Below are positions 7,777 to 14,091 of a stretch of 14,091 nucleotides of DNA, one piece after another (within the stretch, counting starts at the first letter, position 1; every line of letters begins with the position of its first letter). Origin of the DNA: Bacteroidia bacterium. Its GTDB lineage: Bacteria; Bacteroidota; Bacteroidia; NS11-12g; UBA9320. The position numbers were made by a program, and so were the translations under genes. The stretch spans positions 1-14,091 of the forward strand of contig JAQWZS010000221.1 in the NCBI GenBank assembly GCA_029253325.1, read 5' to 3'. Below the pieces are notes generated by a model that worked only from the letters and a program-made list of their open reading frames with translations, did no database searches and was not told the origin of the DNA.

Positions 7777-9762
7777 ATGAACACCATGACAAAAGTTGTT
7801 AATTTATTTGCTTTATTATTTTTTCTTGGAACATCTATTATTAATGCTCAAAATGTGACAATAAGTCCTAACCAAATTAGTGAAGATGCTATACAGACAT
7901 TCCCAATTTTCAGTTACGGAGATAAACTTGTTTATAATGATGAGTTTATGCGTGTTTTCAATAAAAACAAGCAAGGAGAATCCTCGCCAACAAAACAAGA
8001 AATAGAAGAATATTTAGACTTATATGTCAAGTTTAAATTAAAAGTTGAGCAGGCTTATCGATTGAAAATGGACACTTTGCCTAGTTTCATAAAAGAGCTT
8101 GCTGGTTATAGAAAACAGCTAGCTCAACCATACTTGACGGATAAAACAGTTACAGACAGATTAATTAAAGAAGCATATGATAGAGGTCGTTATGAGGTGA
8201 ATGCAAGTCATTTATTGATTAATTGTTCTTCTGATGCAAAGCCTGTTGATACACTGGCAGCCTATCAAAAAATATTAGGTTTAAGAGCTAGGATTAAAAA
8301 TGGTGAAAAGTTTGAGGAGATAGCAAAAGCTTATTCTGAAGATCCTTCAGCAAAAGACAATAGTGGAGTTCTTGGTTATTTTACAAGTTTTCAGATGATT
8401 TATCCTTTCGAAAATGCAGCCTTTAACACACCAGTAGGAGAGGTAAGTTTACCAATTCGAACCAAATATGGGTATCATTTGGTATATGTAGCTGACAAAC
8501 GTGAATCGATGGGAGATATGAAAGTCGCTCATATCATGATTAAATATTACAATCCGTCCCAGATTGATAGTACCAAAGAACGAATAGATGCAGTACATGA
8601 GAAATTAACAGATGGCGGAGATTGGACAACTATAGTAGAAAAATTTTCTGAGGACTTTAATACCAATTCTAAAGGGGGCGAATTAAGCTGGATAAATCGA
8701 ACAACTCCGAACATACCCGTTGAATTTAAAGATGTGGCATACACACTTCAGAAGGATGGAGATATCAGTGATCCTATTAAAACAAGGTTTGGTTGGCATA
8801 TTATCAAACGAATTGAAACAAAACCAAGGGCATCATATGAGGAGAGAAAAGAATTTATTCGAAGAAAAGTTGAAAGAGATAGCCGCAGTGAGTTGAATAA
8901 AGAAGTAGTTGTTGTGAGATTAAAGAAAGAAAATAATTTTCAAGAAGTCTCAGGATTGGAAGCTATTCGAGATTCTTTTTCAGCGGATTTATTACAAGCA
9001 AGATATAAAAAACAAGAAGGTAGCGGTATTATCTTGTGCAAGATTGGAGAGAGAGAGTATAAAGATGACTATTTCTTTGGATATGTGGCAACAAATCAAA
9101 CAAAATCGAATAAGACGTTGACTAATGCAGTTGATGATATTTATGAAGCTTTCATAGAACAAATTAATTTAGATTATGAGGAAGGTTTGCTAGAGGAAAA
9201 ATATGAAGCATTCAAAAATATAATGCAGGAATACAAGGATGGTATTTTATTGTTTGAACTTACTGATAAGAAAGTATGGAGTAGAGCGGTGAGAGATACT
9301 CTAGGTCTTCAAGCTTTTTATGATGAGAATAAAGAGAACTATATGTGGAATAAGAGAGCGGATGTAGATATTTTTAGCTGTAGTGATTCAAAAGCAAGAA
9401 AGATAGCTATGAAATTAGCCAAGAAAGGGAAGTCAATAAAAGAAATCTTGAATCGTTGCAATGCAAAAAATCCAATTGCTGTAACCATTGATTCCAAAAA
9501 AATTGAGAAATCAAAAGATCCATTATTAGAAAAAATTGATTTGGAAAAGGGAGTATACAAGATCGCAGGAGAAAGCCAACAATTTAAGTTTGTAAGAATC
9601 AATAATATACTTGCTCCAACACAAAAATTATTGGATGAGAATAGAGGGGCTATTACTTCTGATTATCAGAATTACTTGGAGGTAAGTTGGATTGAAGATC
9701 TGAAAAATAAATTTCCAATACAAGTATATGAGGATAATGTCTCAAGACTTTACAATGATTAA
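7777..9762 (+). CDS. Periplasmic peptidyl-prolyl isomerase with two parvulin domains
   Basis: A 661-residue exported foldase/chaperone of the PpiC/SurA parvulin family, common as a long form in Bacteroidota. A signal peptide covers residues 1-24 (hydrophobic core 8-22, cleavage probably after Ala24). An alpha-helical SurA-N-like region follows (about 45-135). Two tandem rotamase domains are clear: domain 1 at about 141-241 (NASHLLI at 142-148, SEDPSAKDNSGVLGYF at 187-202, YGYHLVYV at 231-238) and domain 2 at about 247-346 (KVAHIMI, SKGGELSWI at 298-306, FGWHIIKR at 338-345). Residues 350-661 are a helical tail with many charged residues and no motif I recognise. The likely role is catalysing prolyl isomerisation and holding outer-membrane or secreted proteins unfolded in the periplasm. 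The start is ATG at 7777; a second ATG three codons on is an equally plausible start. First gene of a five-gene operon with an unusual leader. Confidence 0.9.
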   Translation: MNTMTKVVNLFALLFFLGTSIINAQNVTISPNQISEDAIQTFPIFSYGDKLVYNDEFMRVFNKNKQGESSPTKQEIEEYLDLYVKFKLKVEQAYRLKMDTLPSFIKELAGYRKQLAQPYLTDKTVTDRLIKEAYDRGRYEVNASHLLINCSSDAKPVDTLAAYQKILGLRARIKNGEKFEEIAKAYSEDPSAKDNSGVLGYFTSFQMIYPFENAAFNTPVGEVSLPIRTKYGYHLVYVADKRESMGDMKVAHIMIKYYNPSQIDSTKERIDAVHEKLTDGGDWTTIVEKFSEDFNTNSKGGELSWINRTTPNIPVEFKDVAYTLQKDGDISDPIKTRFGWHIIKRIETKPRASYEERKEFIRRKVERDSRSELNKEVVVVRLKKENNFQEVSGLEAIRDSFSADLLQARYKKQEGSGIILCKIGEREYKDDYFFGYVATNQTKSNKTLTNAVDDIYEAFIEQINLDYEEGLLEEKYEAFKNIMQEYKDGILLFELTDKKVWSRAVRDTLGLQAFYDENKENYMWNKRADVDIFSCSDSKARKIAMKLAKKGKSIKEILNRCNAKNPIAVTIDSKKIEKSKDPLLEKIDLEKGVYKIAGESQQFKFVRINNILAPTQKLLDENRGAITSDYQNYLEVSWIEDLKNKFPIQVYEDNVSRLYND

Positions 9763-9765
9763 TAG

Positions 9766-10596
9766 TTGAAGAAGATTTTAATCATATTAACCATCTTTTC
9801 TGTTTTTTCATGTGATTCAAACACTTCAGGTAAAGTAATTGCAAAAGCTTTTGGAAATGAATTGTATGACACGGATATTGCTAATTTGATTTCCAATGAT
9901 GCCTCATTCGAGGATAGCGTATTTCTTACCAAAGAGTTCATAAATATTTGGGTTTCTAAACAAGTTTTACTGAATGAGGCAGAGCGAGTACTAAATAGTC
10001 AAGAAAAAGATAAGTCTAAGGAATTAGAAGCCTACAAACACGACTTAATCTCGTACGAACTTATTAATAAACTTATCCGGCAAGAGATAGATACTTCATT
10101 TAGTACTCAAGAATTAGAACTTTATTATGATGAGAATAAAAATGAATTTGAATTGACTCAGAACATCATCAAGCTAGTTTTTTATAAGATCCCACTGGAG
10201 TCAAAAAATTTAGATTTATTGTGGTCAAGTTTTAAGGCTAATGATCAATCGATAAACCCTACATTAGTATCCCTCTCAAATAGTGGGGGTAACTACTATG
10301 AAAATGGTAACTCTTGGGTGTTTTTTGACGACATTCTTAAGGAAATACCTATCAATACATATAATCAGGAACACTACTTAAATAACCATAAGTATATTCG
10401 TATCAATGAAGGAGACTTCGTTTACTTTGTTAAAATTAATGATTTTAAAATACGGAGCATGTTATCTCCGTTTGTTCTTGAGAAGCAACGAATAAAGGAG
10501 ATCCTTTTAATGAATCGCCAACAAGAGCTCCAGAAAACCATTGAGTCAGATTTATTAGATAAAGCATACCGCAACAAAAAAATACAGCTATTTTGA
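9766..10596 (+). CDS. Lipoprotein related to SurA/PpiC, with a decayed parvulin-like region
   Basis: A 276-residue protein with a short signal sequence ending in a lipobox-like Val-Phe-Ser-Cys; Cys16 would be lipidated and anchor the protein in a membrane, facing the periplasm. Residues about 25-125 resemble the helical SurA N-terminal region (an opening like KVIAKAFGNELYDTDIANL, then a long charged helix with Leu/Ile spacing). Residues 130-225 keep the rough length and strand pattern of a parvulin domain (IIKLVFYKIP, then WVFFDDILKEIP, then DFVYFVKIND) but lack the HILI-type first strand, the GGxLG turn and the GYHI motif, so catalysis is doubtful. The start must be TTG at 9766: a TAG immediately precedes it and no in-frame ATG occurs until about residue 232. 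The gene begins 3 bp after the upstream stop and overlaps surA by 4 bp. It is probably a structural or chaperone partner of its two neighbours; that role is inferred. Confidence 0.75.
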   Translation: MKKILIILTIFSVFSCDSNTSGKVIAKAFGNELYDTDIANLISNDASFEDSVFLTKEFINIWVSKQVLLNEAERVLNSQEKDKSKELEAYKHDLISYELINKLIRQEIDTSFSTQELELYYDENKNEFELTQNIIKLVFYKIPLESKNLDLLWSSFKANDQSINPTLVSLSNSGGNYYENGNSWVFFDDILKEIPINTYNQEHYLNNHKYIRINEGDFVYFVKINDFKIRSMLSPFVLEKQRIKEILLMNRQQELQKTIESDLLDKAYRNKKIQLF

Positions 10597-11939
10597 AAAA
10601 AACATTAACACTATTACTTCTGATATTTGGCTTTGAAGGTTATGCCCAAAACCAACCAGTGCTAGACGAGATAGTAGCAGTAATAGGGAATCATATCATT
10701 TTACGTTCAGACCTAGAAGCAGAATATACTCAAGCAAAAAAGGATATGTCATTTTATCCTGGAGACTTGAAGTGTGAAATTTTGAATCAATTGATTATTC
10801 AAAAATTATATCTACATAAAGGAGAACGAGATAGTATTTATTCAAATCCTGAAATGGTAGAGTCTGAGTTGGATAGACGGGTAAAATATTATGCATCGCA
10901 AATTGGTGGAGAGGCTAGACTTGTTCAGTATTTAGGGATGACTATTGATGAGTATAAGGATCGGAGAAGACCTGAAATAGAAAATCAACAAGTTTCTCAA
11001 AAGGTGCAGAGTACTATTGTTTCAGATATAAAAGCGTCACCTACAGATGTTCGAAAGTTTTTTGCAAGTATTCCTAAAGATAGTTTTCCTAAGTTTGGAG
11101 AGGAAGTTGAACTAGCATTGATTTCGATGAAGCCAGAGCCCAGCGATTATGCCAAAGAATATGCATTAGAAAAAATCACTAAAATTCGTCAAGATTTATT
11201 AAGGGGGCTTTATTCGTTTGATTTTGCTGCAAAAAGTAATAGTGATGACAAAACAACAGCTGTTAATGGGGGCGAGTTAGGTTATTTTTCTCGAGGTCAA
11301 ATGGTTGGGGCTTTTGAACGAGTTGCTTTCAAACTTAAGGGCGATTCCATATCAGAAGTCATAGAAACAAAGTATGGCTATCATATTCTTCAACTTATTG
11401 ACCGTAAAGGAGAGAAAGTAAATGCCCGGCATATACTAATAAAGCCACTGATTGTGAAAAGTGACTTTTCAGCGTTACGTGACCAGATGCTAGAAATAAT
11501 ATCAGGCCTGAAGTCCGATAGTTTAACCATGTGTAAGGTAGCCTCAGATCTCAGCACCGACATGTACACCAAGGATAATTGTGGTTTTTATGCAGATCAA
11601 ACAACGGGGTCTCATCAAATATCAATTGAGGTACTGGATCCACTTATTGCAGCTAAAGCAAGCGTAATGAGAGAAGGTCAATACAGTAAACCCGAAAAAT
11701 TTGAAGACATTGATGGTACATCAGGATATAGATTTCTTTATTTAAGAAAAGCTATTCCTGCACACACAGCTAACCTAAAGGATGACTATCAAAAGATTCA
11801 AGCACTTGCTCTTGAAAAGAAGAAAGAGGATACGATTAACCAATGGGTTAGTGAGTACAAAAGCAACGTATATGTTAGGATAGACGAAAAATATGCTTCT
11901 TGCAAAGAGCTATCTCAATGGAAAGGACTAGCAAATTAG
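10593..11939 (+). CDS. surA: SurA-type periplasmic peptidyl-prolyl isomerase / chaperone
   Basis: A 448-residue exported protein with the SurA layout and length (E. coli SurA is 428 residues). Signal peptide 1-19 ends at Tyr-Ala-Gln. The N-terminal chaperone region begins VLDEIVAVIGNHIILRSDLEAE at 23-44 (over 20 residues), the hallmark opening of SurA, and runs to about 145. Parvulin domain 1 spans about 170-271 (VELALISM, NGGELGYFSRGQM at 225-237, YGYHILQL at 261-268). Parvulin domain 2 spans about 276-386 (NARHILIK at 277-284) and is less canonical: the GGxLG motif is replaced by CGFY at 330-333 and the YGYHI motif by YRFLYL at 379-384. The role is chaperoning outer-membrane proteins to the BAM machinery. 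The start is TTG at 10593, overlapping the upstream stop in TTGA; this is the only start that gives a full signal peptide. The downstream moxR ATG abuts its stop. Confidence 0.9.
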   Translation: MKKTLTLLLLIFGFEGYAQNQPVLDEIVAVIGNHIILRSDLEAEYTQAKKDMSFYPGDLKCEILNQLIIQKLYLHKGERDSIYSNPEMVESELDRRVKYYASQIGGEARLVQYLGMTIDEYKDRRRPEIENQQVSQKVQSTIVSDIKASPTDVRKFFASIPKDSFPKFGEEVELALISMKPEPSDYAKEYALEKITKIRQDLLRGLYSFDFAAKSNSDDKTTAVNGGELGYFSRGQMVGAFERVAFKLKGDSISEVIETKYGYHILQLIDRKGEKVNARHILIKPLIVKSDFSALRDQMLEIISGLKSDSLTMCKVASDLSTDMYTKDNCGFYADQTTGSHQISIEVLDPLIAAKASVMREGQYSKPEKFEDIDGTSGYRFLYLRKAIPAHTANLKDDYQKIQALALEKKKEDTINQWVSEYKSNVYVRIDEKYASCKELSQWKGLAN

Positions 11940-12905
11940 ATGATTGATTTTAGTAACGATAAAAAAGCGGCAGACAGTTTAGTTCTTAAAGTTAACGAGC
12001 TGAAGAAAGAGATTGGCAAGATAATTATTGGTCAAGATGAAGTAGTTAATGGTCTTATAACAAGCATCTTAAGCAATGGACATGCTTTATTAATTGGTGT
12101 TCCAGGCCTAGCTAAAACATTATTAATAAAAACTATAAGCGAGGCTTTAGATTTAAGTTTTAATCGTGTTCAGTTTACTCCGGATCTTATGCCAAGTGAT
12201 ATCATTGGATCAGAGATTTTGGATGAAGCCAAAAAATTCCAGTTTAATAAAGGTCCTGTTTTTGCAAATATTGTTTTGGCAGACGAGATTAATAGGACAC
12301 CACCTAAGACTCAAGCTGCCTTACTTGAGGCCATGCAAGAAAAAAATGTAACGATATCAGGGACAAAATATCCTTTAGATCTACCTTTTTTTGTTTTAGC
12401 TACACAAAATCCAATAGAGCAAGAAGGAACCTACCCTTTGCCTGAGGCACAGCTGGATCGTTTTATGTTTAATATGGTCCTTGATTATCCTTCAAAAGAG
12501 GATGAGATAAGCATTGTGAAAGCTACCACATCTGAGAAATCAGTGACTGTAAATCCTATATTGAACCAAAAAGAAATTATTGGGTTTCAAGATTTAGTTA
12601 AGCGTGTGCCAGTCTCTGATCATGTGTATGATTATGCAGTGACTTTGGTTGCTAAAACTCGAGCAAAAAGAGAGCTAGCTACTCCATTTATAAATGATTA
12701 TTTAGAGTATGGTGCTGGACCAAGAGCTTCACAATATCTTATCATTGGTGCCAAAACCAACGCTTTAATACAAGGAAAGTATTCGCCAGATATTGAGGAT
12801 GTTCAAGCGGTTGCCAAAATGGTTTTAAGACATCGTATTGTTAGAAATTATAAAGCAGAGTCTCAAGGAATCTCTGCCGATCAAATCATCGAAAGTATTT
12901 TTTAA
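11940..12905 (+). CDS. MoxR-family AAA+ ATPase
   Basis: A 321-residue cytoplasmic AAA+ ATPase of the MoxR (AAA_3) family, chaperone-like enzymes thought to remodel or activate partner complexes, often those with von Willebrand factor A domains. Motifs: Walker A GVPGLAKT at 53-60, the MoxR-typical stretch RVQFTPDLMPSDIIGSEIL in 76-94, Walker B IVLADEIN at 111-118, sensor 1 ATQNPIEQEGTYPLPEAQLD near 154-173 with the arginine that follows (R174) as likely arginine finger, and the C-terminal lid with GAGPRASQYLI at 239-263 by rough count. Everything needed for ATP hydrolysis is present. The usual partners (a DUF58 protein and VWA-domain Bat proteins) do not follow here; the next gene is a nuclease fusion. 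Its ATG abuts the surA stop. I recall a moxR after parvulin genes in other Bacteroidota, so the arrangement may be conserved, but why is unknown. Confidence 0.93.
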   Translation: MIDFSNDKKAADSLVLKVNELKKEIGKIIIGQDEVVNGLITSILSNGHALLIGVPGLAKTLLIKTISEALDLSFNRVQFTPDLMPSDIIGSEILDEAKKFQFNKGPVFANIVLADEINRTPPKTQAALLEAMQEKNVTISGTKYPLDLPFFVLATQNPIEQEGTYPLPEAQLDRFMFNMVLDYPSKEDEISIVKATTSEKSVTVNPILNQKEIIGFQDLVKRVPVSDHVYDYAVTLVAKTRAKRELATPFINDYLEYGAGPRASQYLIIGAKTNALIQGKYSPDIEDVQAVAKMVLRHRIVRNYKAESQGISADQIIESIF

Positions 12906-12907
12906 TA

Positions 12908-14091
12908 TTGGTTTTTTCAATTGTAGATATTGAAACTACCGGTGGATCACATGGTAACAGAATTACTGAAATAGCTGCAGTTAAGACTGATGGAATTCGT
13001 ATTTTAGACTCCTACGAGACACTCATAAATCCGCACATATTTATACCAAAGTCAATCACTCTTCTAACTGGGATAACCAATAATATGGTAAATTCAGCTC
13101 CCGATTTTGAAGAAGTATCAAGTGATTTTTTGAAGTTCCTTGAAGGATCAATATTCGTTGCCCATAATGTGAGTTTTGATTACAGTATAATTAAAAACCA
13201 TTTTGAGGATTTATCAATACCCTTCAATAGTAAAAAATTGTGTACGGTTAGATTATCACGCTCAATCATACCTAATCATGCTTCTTATTCACTTGGGAAA
13301 TTATGTAGGGAGTTAGGAATTAAAAATCATAAAAGACATCGTGCAATGGGAGACGCACAAGCAACGACTCAATTATTTCACATGCTCTTCCAGAAAGATT
13401 TAGATTTTATAAATCATTCATTAAATCAATTAAGCCGAGAGTCAATTCTCCCTCCAAATTTGCCAAAGAGTGAGTTTGAATCAATGCCAAATTCTGTTGG
13501 AGTCTATTATCTTCTCGGAGAGGAAATGGAAATTTTATATGTGGGTAAGGCTAAAGATATGAAAAAACGAATCGTTTCACATTTTACAGAAACTACTCGA
13601 AAGAAGAGTGAGCTATTGAGAAGAATTCATCATGTGAGTTTTGTTGAAACAGGGAATGAACTTATTGCTCTATTATTGGAAAGTGATGAAATTAAAAAGC
13701 ACTACCCACCATACAATAAGATGCAAAAACAAAAAAATAATGACTATTGTATTTGTCATTATGAAGGTCAAGACGGGGTGCTAAGAGTGGATATTTTTTT
13801 GAAAAAATATGAGAAAAACACAGTTAAGCGTTTTAGTTCAATGATTATGGCAAAAGATTATTTGTATATGTTGGTCGAGAAGAACAAATTATGTCCAAAG
13901 TATGCCGGATTAGAACGAACAAAAGAAAGTTGTTATCTGGGCTCAATTTGTGATTTGTGTTCTAATGAAATTACAATTGAAGAATACAATAAACGAGTAC
14001 TAAGTTCGTGGGAAAACAAAGAATTGAATAAATGGATTATTGGTCCTGGTAGGACAATCGATGAAAAAGGAGTAGTTGCTCTAAAAGATGG
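12908..14091 (+). CDS. DEDDh exonuclease - GIY-YIG endonuclease fusion (Cho/UvrC-like), cut by window end
   Basis: The visible 394 codons are open to the right edge. Residues 1-160 are a DnaQ-like 3'-5' exonuclease: IVDIETTG at 5-12 (Asp7, Glu9), VAHNVSFD at 84-91 (Asp91), and HRAMGDAQAT at 144-153 (His144, Asp149), so all DEDDh residues are present. Residues about 196-272 are a UvrC/Cho-type GIY-YIG nuclease: GVYYLL (198-203), LYVGKA (210-215), Arg221 and Glu258 as likely catalytic residues, then YPPYN (266-270). Then come four cysteines at 329, 342, 348 and 351, in a setting like the UvrC Cys-rich region. Such fusions are known in Bacteroidota and Actinobacteria and are presumed to act in DNA repair. 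The start is TTG at 12908, two bases after the moxR stop; the next Met is residue 60, inside the nuclease fold, so TTG is strongly preferred. The C-terminus cannot be seen. Confidence 0.9.
   Translation, partial: MVFSIVDIETTGGSHGNRITEIAAVKTDGIRILDSYETLINPHIFIPKSITLLTGITNNMVNSAPDFEEVSSDFLKFLEGSIFVAHNVSFDYSIIKNHFEDLSIPFNSKKLCTVRLSRSIIPNHASYSLGKLCRELGIKNHKRHRAMGDAQATTQLFHMLFQKDLDFINHSLNQLSRESILPPNLPKSEFESMPNSVGVYYLLGEEMEILYVGKAKDMKKRIVSHFTETTRKKSELLRRIHHVSFVETGNELIALLLESDEIKKHYPPYNKMQKQKNNDYCICHYEGQDGVLRVDIFLKKYEKNTVKRFSSMIMAKDYLYMLVEKNKLCPKYAGLERTKESCYLGSICDLCSNEITIEEYNKRVLSSWENKELNKWIIGPGRTIDEKGVVALKD

Noticed and set aside
9339..9602. An 87-codon antisense frame in the first parvulin gene
   Set aside because: Antisense shadow of the helical tail; no motif and no promoter-like sequence in front of it.
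9760..9768. A frameshift or nonsense mutation splitting one long PPIase into two genes at the TAA-TAG-TTG junction
   Set aside because: The downstream reading frame starts with a fresh signal sequence and lipobox and its own SurA-like N-terminal region, so these are two separate proteins.

Overview
The window looks like chromosome from a free-living member of the Bacteroidota, probably Flavobacteriales or a close relative. This is inferred from four things: low GC (roughly one third by eye), almost no Shine-Dalgarno sequences, TAnnTTTG-type promoter boxes, and lineage-typical genes (a short MenE, a triad of parvulin-type folding factors followed by MoxR, an exonuclease/GIY-YIG fusion). Coding density is very high. 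There are twelve genes, two of them cut by the window edges. The only sizeable non-coding stretches are two divergent promoter gaps of about 130 bp each. I see no RNA genes, insertion sequences, CRISPR arrays or phage genes.

Layout. (1) Minus strand, bases 1-3110, transcribed right to left: a LysM-repeat glucosaminidase, an abutting sodium:solute symporter, and the start of a LOG-family Rossmann-fold phosphoribohydrolase. (2) Plus strand, 3243-5982: the transmembrane disulfide reductase DsbD and, one base later, the sedoheptulose-7-phosphate isomerase GmhA. (3) Minus strand, 6003-7646: menE (menaquinone synthesis) then trmB (tRNA m7G46 methyltransferase), converging on gmhA with only 20 bp between stops. 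(4) Plus strand, 7777 to the right edge: a tight run of five genes. These are a two-domain parvulin PPIase, a small lipoprotein with a decayed parvulin-like region, a SurA-type PPIase, a MoxR AAA+ ATPase, and an exonuclease/GIY-YIG nuclease fusion cut by the window end.

How the genes fit together. Much of the content serves the cell envelope. DsbD delivers reducing power to the periplasm, GmhA starts ADP-heptose synthesis for LPS or other surface glycans, the glucosaminidase cuts peptidoglycan, and the three PPIase-family proteins probably form an outer-membrane-protein folding set. The rest is housekeeping: quinone synthesis, tRNA modification, nucleotide metabolism and DNA repair.

No gene here looks like a wholly new system. 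The items most worth a second look are: the leader of the PPIase operon, with a perfect AGGAGGT motif, a 4-6 codon mini-ORF and a 10-bp inverted repeat ending at the start codon; three TTG start codons in that one operon; the decayed middle PPIase paralogue; and a UvrC-like cysteine cluster in the nuclease fusion.
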